DNA from: Acephala macrosclerotiorum
Lineage: Eukaryota > Ascomycota > Leotiomycetes > Helotiales > Mollisiaceae
Direction of reading: 5' to 3'
DNA: 20,783 nucleotides
Assembly: GCA_014904845.1 (NCBI GenBank)
Contig: MU119758.1
Coordinates: 1-20,783 of the forward strand
Part shown: positions 1 through 11,430 of the stretch, piece after piece
Layout of the letters: each line of letters starts with the position of its first letter
How positions within the stretch are numbered: position 1 is the first letter of the stretch
The notes under the pieces: model-generated
What the model saw: the letters and a program-made list of their open reading frames with translations, nothing else
The model's database searches: none
Told to the model about the DNA's origin: nothing
Translations under genes and position numbers: made by a program

Positions 1-700
1 AATTAAATTAAAAAAAATTTTCGATATTTTTTTCGATGTTTTTTATTATTTTTATTTTTTATGTATTTTTTTTTATTGAAAACGTCGTATTTATAATTTC
101 GAAAATTTATTTAAATTTTTTTTTTTAAATATTCGAAAAAAAAATCTTTTATATTGATTTTAATATATTTTATAAAATGTTTATTATTTTTTATATATTG
201 TTAAAATTTTTAAATATTATTATAATAATTTTAAACGTATTAAAAAATTGTTTAAAAATTAATTATATAAAAAATATTTTAAATATATTTAATATTTTAA
301 ATTTATTTGAAAAAATTAATAATAAAATCGAATTTTTTAATTTTTATTTTTATTATTTAATATAAAATACGTTTATTTTTTTTTTTGTATTTTATTTAAT
401 ATTTTTTATTTGTCGTCGATTAAATCGATAAAAATTTAAAATATAAAAAAAAAAAAAATTTTAATACAATTTTTTATAGAAATTCGTTTATTTTTTTTTT
501 AAGTTTTTTTATTTATTGTTTTCAAAAAAAGTTTATTTATAAAATCGAAGAATTTTAATATTGAAAATAATAAAATTTTCGATCATTATATATTTATTTT
601 TGTTTTTAGTATTTTTATAAACGTTTTTAATTATTTATATAAATTTTAAAATCGTTTTAAAATTTTATTTAATATATTAATATTTTTTAAAATTTGTAAT
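1..700. other. Degraded T-rich DNA, no gene
   Basis: T-rich on the plus strand, with many T runs and isolated tcg and acg sites. The only ATG frame of any length (177-365, 62 codons) encodes almost only I, L, F, N, K and Y, has no recognisable motif, and is what AT-rich DNA yields by chance. I see no promoter, RNA gene or defined repeat boundary. By the skew argument used for the rest of the window, it may be an old element coded on the minus strand, but this is weak. Confidence 0.5.
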
Positions 701-1130
701 CGTTATCGAAAAACGTAATTACGTAATTATTATTTCTCTTGAAAAAATATATAAAAAATTAATTACGCAATTTTAAAAATATTTAATATTTAAATAAGTA
801 TTTTAATACTTAAAATAATAATATATTTAAAAATTTTATAATTATAATTTTTATTAAATACTATTATATTTGATTGATTTACGTAATAATAAATTAATAG
901 AATCGTTTGAAACTTAAAATTTAACGATATTTAATTAAATTTCAATTTATTTGTAAATTTTATACAATTTGAATTAATTAATAAATTGTAATTATAAGTA
1001 CAATATAATTAAAATTTCGATATTTATTACGTATTACGTATTTTTTTAATAGATTAATCAAATTACTATATTTAAATACTTCGATTAAATTTAATATTAT
1101 TATTATTATTATTAATTTTATTATTTATTA
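700..1130. other. Less degraded patch with small inverted repeats
   Basis: This stretch keeps more non-CpG C and G (ctctt, gcaa, aagt, tttgattgattt, gaaactt) than its neighbours. It holds several short perfect inverted repeats: cgtaatta at 722-729 against taattacg at 760-767; an 8-bp palindrome around aagtatt/aatactt at 795-812 with a 2-nt centre; and tacaattt at 963-970 against aaattgta at 983-990. A run of six ATT units lies at 1096-1113. No gene is recognisable. It may be unique spacer DNA between dead elements, which would suffer less RIP than the repeats themselves, or a younger insertion. Short palindromes arise easily in such composition, so their function is unproven. Confidence 0.4.
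1096..1113. repeat. (ATT)6 microsatellite
   Basis: Six perfect ATT units. Expected in DNA of this composition; no function inferred. Confidence 0.8.
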
Positions 1131-1370
1131 ATAATCGTTAAACTATAAAATATAATAAAATCGATAAATTTAAAATAAAAATTTTTAAAAAATAAATAAA
1201 TTTGAAAATTTTAATTTATATATATTAATTTTTTAATTATATATATATTGTTTCGTAAAATTATTTTTTTAATTATAAATCGAATTTTAAATTTCTCGAT
1301 TTTTAATTCGAATTAAATTTATAAACGAAATTTTATTATCGTTAAAATTTTAAAATAAAATTAATTTAAT

Positions 1371-1389
1371 AAAAAAAAAAAAAAAAAAA
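1371..1389 (+). repeat. A19 homopolymer
   Basis: Nineteen consecutive A. It could be an old poly(A) insertion tail or a RIP-flattened purine tract; nothing beside it decides. Confidence 0.8.
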
Positions 1390-2060
1390 TTTGTTTTTTA
1401 GTATTTAATTTCGCGTTATCGATTTTTTTATTTATATAAAATTTATATTTGAAATTATTATTAATATTTATATTTATTTTTTTTATTAATTTTTTTTTAA
1501 TATTTATTTTAAAATTAAAATTAAATTTTTTTTTTTTTTAATTTCGATTTTAAAATTGAAAATATTATTAATAATTAATAAAATTTATTATTTATTTAAA
1601 TTTAAATTTAAAATTGTTTTAATAATAAGAAAATTTGTATTATTAATAAAAAAATCTTTTTTCGATTTTAAAAATATTTAAAAAATTTTATTAAAATCGT
1701 CGCTTTAATTTTATTAAAAAAATTTTATATTTTAATCGTATTTAAAATTCATATTAATAAATAATCTTTTTATTAATTTTTATTTCTCGAAAAAAAAATT
1801 TTTTATTAATTATTTTATCGCTCGATATTCGATAAATTACTCGAGTAACGTATTTAAAAAAATACGTAATAAAATAAAACATTTTTAAAAAATTTTTTGA
1901 GTTTTTTTATTTTAAAATTTTAAATAAATATTCGTTTTAAATAATAAAATAAAAAAATTTAAATTCGATTTAATATTACTCGATTAAAATAATCGATTAA
2001 ATTTCGATATCGTCGATAAATATTTTAATCGTATATTCGACTCGATTGTATTTTTATTAT

Positions 2061-2086
2061 TTTTTTTTTTTTTTTTTTTTTTTTTT
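2061..2086. repeat. T26 homopolymer
   Basis: Twenty-six consecutive T, the longest single-base run I found. On the minus strand it would be a poly(A), as expected at the 3' end of a LINE-like element coded on that strand, but no target-site duplication can be identified. Confidence 0.8.
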
Positions 2087-2239
2087 ATTGATAAAAATAA
2101 TAAATCGAAAATCTCGAACGATATTTAAAAATATTATTTATTAATCGATAAATTTTCTCTCTCGAAAACAAATATAAAAAATCGTATTACAATTTTATAA
2201 AACGTTTATATTACAAAAAAATATTTAAAAAATTTCGAT

Positions 2240-4376
2240 ATATAATTTTGCAAATTTAAATATTAAATTTAAATAAAATATTAAATTTTAAAAATTTTAA
2301 AAAATATATAAAAAATTAATTAAATTTAACGTTTTTTATTTATAATTAAAATAATTCGTATTACGTAAATAATATATAAATTAATAAAATTTTATATTAA
2401 TTTTTAAAAAAAATAACTAATAAAAAATATATATAATTATTAAAAAAATTTATATCGAATTTTAATTTTCGATTTAATATATTATTTAAATTTAAAAAAT
2501 TCAATAAATATTCGTATTAAAAATTTTAATTTAAATAAACGATTTTATTAAAAAATTTAAATTTTTTTTTTATATTATTTAACGATTTAAAAATTATTTT
2601 AAATATTAATATTATAAAAATATTTTAAAAATTAAATAATATTATAATTTTTATAAATTAAAATTAAAATTAATTTTTTTTTTATAAAAATATAAATGAA
2701 AATTTTTTTTAATTATAAATTAAAAAAATATAATAATATAAAAAAAACGAAAATAAAATTTTATATAATTTAATATCGATTAAATTTTTATAAAATATAT
2801 TATTGATTATTTAAAAAAATACAATAAAAATTAATATTATATATAATAATTAATAAAATAAACGATATTATTTTAAATATTTTAAACGAATAAAAAAAAA
2901 TCGATTTTTTTATTAATTGTTTTTTTCGTAAATTATTATTTATTTATAAATAAATTAATTAATTATAAATATTATTATTAAAAAAACGATTATTTATATT
3001 TAAAAATAATCAATATTAATATAATTAAATTATAAAATAATTAATTAAAAAAAAATTTAATTACGATTTTAATAAATATTTTAAAAATATATAAAAAATT
3101 TAAAAATTTATTTAATTTATTATTTAAAAAAAATTTAATACTAATAAATTTTTTTTAAAAAAATTGAATTTATTATTATATATTTTTAATAATAATAATA
3201 TTAATATTTAAAATTTTAATAAAACGATTATTAATAAATTTTATAAAAAAATTTCAATGAAAAACGAAAATAAAAAAAATATATTTAAAATCGAATTATA
3301 ATAATAAATTTTATAAAACGTTTAAAACGAAAAACGAAAAAAAATAAACGTAAATTAATTAAAAAATTTTTTTTTAAAATAATAATTCGACGTTAAAAAT
3401 AATAATTTTATTATAATTTTTTTTTAAAAATTTAAAAAAAAAAAATTTAATTATTAATAATTTAAAAATATTAAATTTTATTATAATAATTATTTATTAA
3501 TTAATAATAAAAAATAACGTTTATTATTTAATTTTAATAAATATTAAAATTATTATAATAAAAAAAATATTTAAAAAAACAAATTAATTTATTTTTATTA
3601 TTAATTAAAAAAATATATTATTATTATTTTTAAATTATATTTTAATTTATTTAAATTAATTAATTCAAACGAAAAATATAAAATATTAAATATTAAATAT
3701 TAAAATAAAATATTATATTATTTTTATATATATAATTTAAAATTTTAATAATATAATTATAAATATTAAAAAATTTTAATTATTTATTATTATTAAATAA
3801 AAATTATAAAAATAAAAATTAAATATAAAATCAAATTTAAAATTTTTTTTTAAAATATAAATTAAATATAAAAATAATAATTCGTAAAATAATATATTTT
3901 GAAATTTTAAAAATTTTAATTTTATTTATATAATTGTAATTATTTTTTTTTAAAAAAATTTATTTATATTAAATTATTAAAAATCGTTATATTCGTATAT
4001 ATATTTTAAATCGAAAAAATATTTAAAAAAAAAAAAATTTAATACGAAAAATTAAATATTAATATTATTAAAAAAATAATATAATATTAAAATTTATAAA
4101 CGATTTTATTTTTATTTTTAATTTTTTATTAAATATTTTTAATATTATTTTATATAAAATAAATATTATTAATTTAAAAAAATATATAAATAAAATAATA
4201 TAAAAAACGAAATTATATTTTTCGATTTTTTATAAAACGTTTTTTTTAATAAAAAAAAATAAATAAAATTTTAAATAAAAAAATTTTCGACGAAAAAATA
4301 AAAAAGAAAATTTTATAATAATATTATTATTAAATATAAATATTAAAAAAAAATATTTTGAAAATAATATAAAATT
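2240..4376 (+). mobile_element. A-rich dead element block, probably plus-strand coded
   Basis: A clearly exceeds T on the plus strand; the line 3301-3360 has 36 A and 16 T by hand count. After C-to-T and G-to-A saturation, A stands for former A plus G, so an A-rich strand is a former purine-rich strand, which is usually the mRNA-like strand (Szybalski's rule). The block ends at the direct repeat starting at 4377. All frames are closed by TAA and no reverse transcriptase, integrase or transposase motif can be read. Transposon origin is inferred from RIP acting on repeats; a duplicated host gene cannot be excluded. Confidence 0.35.
3681..3704 (+). repeat. AAATATT heptamer repeat
   Basis: Three and a half perfect AAATATT units. 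The same heptamer recurs at 6370-6397. Confidence 0.75.
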
Positions 4377-4567
4377 ATTAATAATATTAAAATACTCGAA
4401 TATATTAATATATTATTTTCAATAAACGTAATTTACGTATTAAATATAAAAATTATTAATTGTTTAAAAAATTAAATTTAAAATTGAAAGTATTAATATA
4501 TTTTCAAATTCTACGCTAAGTCTTTCTTAGTTAAAACACGTGATAAATACGTGTATATATCTCGATA
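4377..4567. repeat. Direct repeat copy 1 (candidate LTR, less mutated)
   Basis: This 191-bp segment aligns almost without gaps to 11241-11430. I count 168 identical positions in 190 aligned, with 20 transitions, 2 transversions and one 1-base gap. This copy keeps the C or G at 17 of the 20 transition sites. Its right half is the richest part: aattctacgctaag, then CACGTG at 4537-4542, a second acgtg at 4549-4553, a TATATAT stretch, and ctcgata. An E-box followed by a TATA-like stretch would suit an LTR promoter reading rightwards, but the T-rich DNA to the right argues for an element coded leftwards, so orientation is left open. TG...CA ends are not visible, as expected if RIP changed them. 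A solo LTR or another dispersed repeat remains possible. Confidence 0.75.
4537..4542. promoter_or_regulatory. CACGTG E-box (ATCACGTG on the minus strand)
   Basis: CACGTG followed by AT at 4543-4544 (cacgtgat) gives ATCACGTG on the minus strand. CACGTG is the binding core of bHLH factors such as Cbf1 and Pho4. In repeat copy 2 the matching bases read tatgta, so the site is lost there. Whether it was ever bound is unknown. Confidence 0.35.
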
Positions 4568-4572
4568 CTAGT

Positions 4573-4597
4573 AATTTCTATTTTTGTAATAGAAATT
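4573..4597. repeat. 9-bp stem, 7-nt loop hairpin
   Basis: aatttctat at 4573-4581 is the exact reverse complement of atagaaatt at 4589-4597, with a 7-nt loop between. It lies just past the right edge of repeat copy 1. After copy 2 the corresponding interval appears shorter and lacks the hairpin. It could be a terminator-like fold or the inverted ends of a tiny insertion; the stem holds one C-G pair and may be chance. Confidence 0.45.
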
Positions 4598-6369
4598 TAT
4601 TTTATTTTTTAATGTAATTTTTTATTCAATTGTAAATTCAATAAATAATTTTATAATTTAAAAATTTAATATTTATAAAACGATTATAAAAAATCGTTCG
4701 TTTAAAAAAAACAAATAAAAAATTTTGTAATTATATTAATTATATTATAAACTTTTTATAAAATTACAATTTTTTTATATAATATTAATTAAATAATTTT
4801 TTTAAAAAAAAATATTTATTTTAAAATAAAAAATATTTTTCAATTTTAGTATTTCGTATTATAATTTTTTTTTATATATATATATATTTTAATTTTTCTT
4901 TTAATTAAATTTTTTTTTTCGTAGAATTAATATAAAATTTAATTCGATAATATTTTAATCGTAATAAAAAAAAGTATTATAAATTGTATTATTTTAATTT
5001 TTAATTGTTCGTATATTCGTAGAAAAATTAAAAAAATATTAATTAATACGTAAATCAATAATTGAAATTAAAAAAATAATTAAATTAATAATTTAATTAT
5101 TTCGTATTTGAATTATAAAGTTTTTTTTATTTATATTATATTTTAAAAAATTATATTTTATACAATTAATAAATTTTTATTCGTAATATTAATCGTATTA
5201 TATAATTATTGAAAATATTAATAATTTAATACGTTTTAAATACGATCGAATTTTTGCGATATAACGTTTTAATCGATTTGAAATTTAATTAATAAAATCG
5301 ATATTTGTTAAAACGTAAAAATTTTTTAAAATTGATTTATTATAATAAAAAAATTGTATTTAATATTATTATTAATAAAATTGAAAAATTAATAATTAAA
5401 TATTTTAATTTGTAATTTACGTAATTAATCGATAATAATTAATTATATTTTTATATTTCTAAGAATTTAATTCAAAATAAATTAATTTGCTCGATTTAAA
5501 AAAATAAAAATTTTTATTTTTTTATTTATTTTTTTATTTTAATTATAAAATTATTCGTATTAATAAACGTTTATAAAATTTTATTTGAATTAAATTTTAT
5601 TATAACGTTTATTAAATTGTTGTTTTTATATATTTATTATATTTTTTATAATTTTTTATATTCGTACAATTATTTTAAAATTATAATATTAATTATAAAA
5701 TATTTTTCGTTTATTGTTTTTTATTTTATTAAATAATCGTATAAAAAATACCAATTTATATAAACGATAATAAAAATATTAAATAAATCGAATTATTTTA
5801 TAATTATATTAATAATAAAAATTATTATAATTATTATATTTATTTTATTAATTATTTTATAGATTTTAAATATTAAAACGCTTTTAATAATTTTTTGTAT
5901 TTTGTAGAATTTTAATATATTAAATTGTTTTTTATTTTAAAATCATTTTTCGTTCGAATTTTATTAATAATTATAATTATATATTTAATTTACAAATTTA
6001 AATCGATATTATTAATATGTAAATCGTTTATAAATACGAATATTTTAATTGTTTTTTAATCGATTAAAATATAATAAATATTGCGTAATAAATTATTTTA
6101 TTATTATTTTAATTTTTTATTTAAAATTATTACGTTTTTTTTTATTGAAATTTAATATTATATAGCGATTAATAAATTAAAAACAATTTTTAATTAATAA
6201 ATAAATATAATATATATTTTACGAGTTTATTATTTTTAATATTAATTAAAATAATTTTTAATTTTTAAATCGATAAATTCGATTTTTTATTTTTATTTTT
6301 TTATTTAAATTGTATTTTATTTTGATTTTATAATTATATAATTCTATTATTAAATATAAATTAATTTAT

Positions 6370-6397
6370 AAATATTAAATATTAAATATTAAATATT
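6370..6397 (+). repeat. (AAATATT)4
   Basis: Four perfect heptamer units, the same unit as at 3681-3704. Probably slippage in AT-rich DNA. Confidence 0.8.
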
Positions 6398-9300
6398 TAC
6401 AATTTAATTTTTTTAATTTTTTTTTTTTTAAATTTACAAATTATAATATTAATAATTTTAATATATTATTTATATATATATTAATAATTTAAAAAAAAAA
6501 ATTTTTTTAATTTTTAATTAAAAATTATATATTACAAATTCTATTTTTAATTCGAAAATATAATATTTATAATATATAGCAAATTAATAAATTTTTATTT
6601 TTACGAGTTTATATAATAATTTTTTTATAATTATAATTGTTTTTTTAAAATAAAAATATATTATTTTTTTTAATAAATTAATAAAAATTGTTTATTAAAT
6701 TAAAATTTATAATTATATATATATTTATATAACGTTTTGTAATTATACTATAAAATTGTAATTTTAAATTAAAATTACAATTAAAATTAAAATTGTTTTT
6801 TAATTTATTCGTTAAATAATAAAAAATTTTATAAAAATAATTTTTTTTAATTTATTATTAAAAATTTGAATTATAATTTTCGTTTTTTTATATAATTTAT
6901 TTATTATTTTATTTTTAATTTCGTATATTACTTTAAATTTAAAAATCGAAATATTTTTATACGTAATTAAATCGTATTATATAAATTTAAAAAAAAATTT
7001 TATAAATTATTTTTTTTATTTTTTTTATTATAAAATTTTAAAAAAAATTTTAAATATAATAATAATTTTTTTTTTTTATAATTTGATTATTAATTTTATA
7101 TTTATTTTTTTTTGTTTATTATATAAATTATATTAATTGTAATTTTTTTTTTATATAATATTAATTGAAATTTTTATTATTTGTAAAATTTTTATTATTA
7201 TTATTAATATTTATAAAATTAAAATATTTTTATTTGAAATAAATCGTAAATTTAAATTTATTTTTTGTATTTTTTAATTATTTATAACGTTTAAATTAAT
7301 TTTCGATTAAAATTAAATAATTATTATTATCGTTTTTTTGATTTTTATTTTTTTGTATTGTATTTATCGATTTTAATTTTTCGTTTTTTTATATAATTCT
7401 CGTAAATTGTTTTTTTATCGATTTTTTAATTTGCGATTTTTAAAAGTAAAATTTAATTATAATTAATTTAAAATTTATTAATTTATAAAATAATTATATA
7501 ATATATTTTTTATTTGTAATTATTAATAGTTTATATAATTTTTTTTATTTTTTATATTTTTTAAAAACTCGAATTTCAAAATTAATTAATAGATTTAAAA
7601 TTATTAAAATATTAAAATTGGTTTTTATTATTAAAATATTATTAATTTATTGTTTAATTTATATATAATAAAATTCGTTTATTATTTTATAAATAATATT
7701 TACTTTTTTTACTATTATTAATATAAAAATATTTGTATTGAAAATTTTAAAATATATTTTAAATATTTATAAAATTAATACGAATTTGTTTAATTTTATT
7801 AAATTGTTATAAATTTTTATTATTATTTGTAATATTTATTTTTTCGTAATATATTTTATTATTTCTTTTAATATAATCGTATAAATTTATCGTAATAAAA
7901 TATAGTATTATTTTATTTTTTTAATTGAATTATACGTTTTAATTGAGATTTTTTTTATTTTTATTATTACGATTTTTATTTATTATTTAAATTTTATAAA
8001 TATGAAAATTTTTTTAATATTATAAATTATAATTTTTAGCGATTTTAAATACGTATTAATTTAATATTTTTTGATTACATTTTATATAAATTGTATAAAT
8101 ATTTTTATAATAAATCGTACGTTTTAAAATTTTATAATAAAATTTACAAATTGTAAAATCGCGTTATCGTTTAAATATATAATATTATCGATTATTAAAT
8201 AATTAAATTTGTAATCGTTTATTAGAAAAAATTTAAATAGTTTTAATAATTTTGTATTTATTTGATAATAATAATAAAATTTATTAATTTGTTTAATTAT
8301 TAAAATATAAAATTTTTATATTTAATTATATTAAAAATATTTGCAATTTATTATATTAATAAATATTCAAATTTTTTATATACACGTTTTAAATTTATAT
8401 TTATTAAATAATATTAAATTAAATTTTTTTTTAATTTTTTTAATAGAATTTATAAATATTTTTATTTGTATATAATTATATTATTATTATATTTTTTATA
8501 CGATTTTTTATATTATTAAATTAAATTTTAAATTTATTTATATTTTTTAAAAATAATAAAAATAGTATATTGTAAAATACAATATAAAAAATAACGTTTT
8601 TAATTAATAAATATTATATTTTTTAATTATTTAATTTCGCGATTAATTTTTCGATATTAATATATTTTACGATAAAAAAATTAATTTTTATGAATTTTTT
8701 ATTATTTTTATTTTATTTTTTGTAATTAAATTTTTTTATATTTAAAATAAAAATATTAAAAGTATTTATTTTATTTTTATTATGGAATTTTTTTATATTT
8801 TTTTCGTAAATTAAAAAAATTTAATAATTTATTATAAAAACGTATTTTTTATATTGAAAATAAATTTTATTTTTAAATTTTTCGTATATTCGTTTTTTTT
8901 CGTTTAAAATATATTTTGTAAATTAATAGTTTATTTTTTTGTAAATATAATATTTTTTTTTTTTCAAATAATTATTTTAATCGTATTTATTATATTTTTA
9001 ATTTTTGTAATTTTAATTATATTTATTATTACGATTTTTATTTATTTTGTATTTATTATATTTATAATCAATAAAATAAATTTTAAAATTTAATTTTTTT
9101 GTATTTCGTTTTTTTTTCAATTAATTAAATAATATAATATAATTAATATTAAATTTTTTTTAACGTATTTTTAAAATTTGTAAAATATATATAATATTTT
9201 TTAATATCGTTATAAATTTGTAAAATATAATTTTTTATATTATTATTTTTATAATTTTTTTTTAATTATTTTTTTTTTCGAATTTATTGTAATTTATTAA

Positions 9301-11029
9301 ATAATAATTCAAAATTTTCAATTAATTTTTTAATAAAATTCTTTTTAATAATATTTCGTAAAATAATTTTTAATTTTTTTTTTTAATATATTATTAAAAT
9401 ATATAAAATTTCGAATTTAATTTTTATATATTTAATAATTTTTTTAAACGAATAATTATAATTAAAAATATTATTTAAATAAAAACTTTGTATTTATTTT
9501 TTTAATATAATTAAAAAAGTTTTTTTATTTATATTTAATATAATATTTATATTATTATAATAAACTCGAAATAATTTTAAATTTTTATTAAAAAAATCGT
9601 AAATTATTTTTTATATTTATTATTATTATTAAAATAAAAATTTTTTAAATTATTTAATTTTTTAGTATTTATTTTTTTTATTTTTATTTGAGATTTTAAA
9701 TTTTTTTTTTTATATTGTACAATTAATATTCGTTGTAAATTTTTTATTACAAATAATTAATTTTTTAAAATTTATAATCGTTTTATTATATATTAAAAAA
9801 TTGAAAATTTTATTATTATAATAAATTTAATTCTAATAATTTTTTTGGTTTTTATTGTAAATAATATTATATTTATTTGAAAATTTACTCGTAATATTAA
9901 ATTTTTATTATTTTTTTTAAATATTATTATTTTAAATCGATTTATTTTATAATAAATTATAATATTATATTTATTTTTTATTTTAATAAAATTTTCGACG
10001 ATATTTTCGAGTTTTTAAAATAACGATTTTAAAAATACGTATATTTTGTTTTTATTTCGAGATATTTTTTATTATAATTTTTAATTTATATTTAAAATTT
10101 TAAAAATTATTTTCTCGTTTTTTCGAATTAATATTTTTTAAAAATTTTATAAATTTGATTATCGAATAATAAATATTTTTTGTTTAAATTTTAATTTATA
10201 AAATTTATTTAAAATAATTAAATTTAATTAAAATTAATTATTTGAATTAAATCAAAAATTAAAAAATTTTTTTTTTATTTATTTATTATTAAATTTTCTC
10301 GTTTGATTAATTTATATATTCGTATTATCTTTGTATAAAAATTTTTATTTATTGATTTATTTTTTTATATAAAATATAAACGTTGTTTTTTTTAAAATAA
10401 TTTTTTAATCGAATAATTAAAAAATTATTCGTTATTTTAAAATATATCAATTGTTAATTTTTAAAGTTTTTATTATAAAAATTTTATAGAATATTATTTT
10501 TATATTTGAAAATTTTAAACGTTTTAAATATATATAAAATAAATTCGTTTATAATCAATTTATTTAAATTTGTTCGTTTAAAATCGATTTATTTTTCGTA
10601 TTTATTATTATTATAATAAAATAATTTTTTTTTTATATATTTATTTAAATCAATTTTATTTAATAACGAAAAATTTTTCGTAATTATTTATAATTTATCG
10701 TATTCGATATTAAATAATAAAATTGTATTTAAAAAAAATAAATTGTTTTTTAAAAAGATTTTATTTTTATTTTAATATCAATTTTTATTATTTTAAAATA
10801 TTAATTTATATTTAATAAATTTATTTGTTTTAATATAAATTTGTTTGTTTATATATAAAATATAAATAAAAATTCAAATTAATCGTAATTTAAATACGTT
10901 TCGAATAATATAAAAATTTATTATTTTTAAAAGAAAATATAACGTATAATATTTATTATCGTTTTAATCGTTAATTTAAAAAAAATATAATTAAAATTTT
11001 AAGAATTGTTTTTTTAAACTTTTAATATT

Positions 11030-11240
11030 ATATATAAAATCTTATAAATATTGAGAAAAATATAAAGTATAAAACTTTTAAATACTAAAAAAATTGCATT
11101 TTTTTACGTAAGTTTTTTTTAGTATTTTTTTATAAAAATTTTTAAATTTCGAAAAAGTATATATTTTTTTGTATAAAAGTTTTTTTTAGTTTAAATTTTA
11201 TTATTTTGTATTTAATTAATAAAATTAAATATTAATTAAT
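11030..11240. other. Less degraded segment at the skew switch
   Basis: This segment keeps several non-CpG G and C (gagaaa, aaagtataaaac, ttgcatt, aagt) and lies where the plus strand changes from T-rich to A-rich. It contains the 14-bp inverted repeat at 11080-11127 and a second gtataaaag-type stretch at 11171-11179, which partly matches the reverse complement of 11071-11079. No gene is visible. It may be the untranslated leader side of the candidate element to its left (between LTR and coding region on the minus strand), or unrelated spacer. Confidence 0.4.
11080..11127. repeat. 14-bp perfect inverted repeat, 20-nt spacer
   Basis: aaatactaaaaaaa at 11080-11093 is the exact reverse complement of tttttttagtattt at 11114-11127. 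The spacer holds ttgcat and acgtaag. The arms each contain one C-G pair, so this is better than the background of AT palindromes, but no function is known. It could be a cruciform or a hairpin in RNA from either strand. Confidence 0.55.
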
Positions 11241-11430
11241 ATTAATAATATTAAAATACTCGAATATATTAATATATTACGTTTAATAAATATAATTTAC
11301 GTATTGAATATAAAAATTATTAATAGTTTAAAGAATTAAATTTAAAATTAAAAATATTAATATATTTTCAAATTTTATACTAAGTTTTTTTAATTAAAAT
11401 ATGTAATAAATATGTATATATATTTCGATA
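11241..11430. repeat. Direct repeat copy 2 (candidate LTR, more mutated)
   Basis: Partner of 4377-4567, shifted by 6864 bases at the left end and 6863 at the right because of one missing base near 11392. The copy has lost nearly all informative C and G of copy 1: CACGTG now reads tatgta, ctacgct reads ttatact, and the second acgtg reads atgta. It keeps C or G at only 3 transition sites (11280, 11305 and 11333). A ctcgaa at 11259 and an acgta at 11300 are shared with copy 1. Right of 11430 the two copies part: copy 1 continues into the 4573-4597 hairpin, and copy 2 goes straight into AT tracts. Confidence 0.75.

Larger units (their letters stand above)
1130..2240. other. Degraded DNA with a CpG-dense section
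   Basis: No gene is recognisable. From about 1790 to 2165 the density of cg dinucleotides is visibly higher than in the A-rich block that follows, with many tcga and ctcg tetramers (around 1818-1850, 1977-2046 and 2101-2165). If the process spares CpG, such a stretch marks originally CpG-rich DNA, for example a former GC-rich coding sequence, now stripped of its other C and G. The A19 tract at 1371 and the T26 tract at 2061 lie within this block. Confidence 0.45.
4568..11030 (-). pseudogene. T-rich interior of the candidate element, coding lost
   Basis: This is 6.5 kb without any frame of note. T exceeds A on the plus strand; the line 7081-7140 has 39 T and 18 A by hand count. A (TA)n run lies near 4873-4887 and four AAATATT heptamers at 6370-6397. 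CpG is thinly spread, with somewhat more near 9997-10065. If this was a gag-pol region on the minus strand, stops now close every frame and diagnostic residues encoded by GA- or GG-starting codons would mostly be lost, so family assignment by reading is not possible. Confidence 0.4.
4377..11430 (-). mobile_element. Candidate dead LTR retrotransposon, ~7 kb
   Basis: Two ~190-bp direct repeats bound a 6.7-kb interior whose plus strand is T-rich throughout, so it is purine-rich on the minus strand after allowing for RIP. A total near 7.05 kb suits fungal Ty1/copia or Ty3/gypsy elements. The skew changes sign close to both repeats, which supports one mobilised unit with minus-strand coding. The 20:2 transition bias between the repeats matches two LTRs that were identical at insertion and then decayed by C-to-T mutation. 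Against it: no gag, pol, primer-binding site or polypurine tract can be read, TSDs are uninformative in this composition, and LTRs of 190 bp are on the short side. Confidence 0.5.

Noticed and set aside
177..365. 62-codon ATG frame
   Set aside because: Its product is a low-complexity I/N/F/L/K string dictated by AT content. No motif or promoter, and the start and stop are what chance gives in DNA this AT-rich.
3661..3720. CRISPR-like or regulatory array from AAATATT heptamers
   Set aside because: Only 3-4 units without spacers, easily made by slippage in AT-rich DNA; the same applies to the run at 6370.
11241..11430. Inverted-copy relation between the T-rich block (4568-11030) and the A-rich block (11431-17620)
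   Set aside because: Opposite skew on either side of 11.2 kb suggested a large palindrome, but comparing 10920-11030 in reverse complement with 11460-11600 gave no continuous match.
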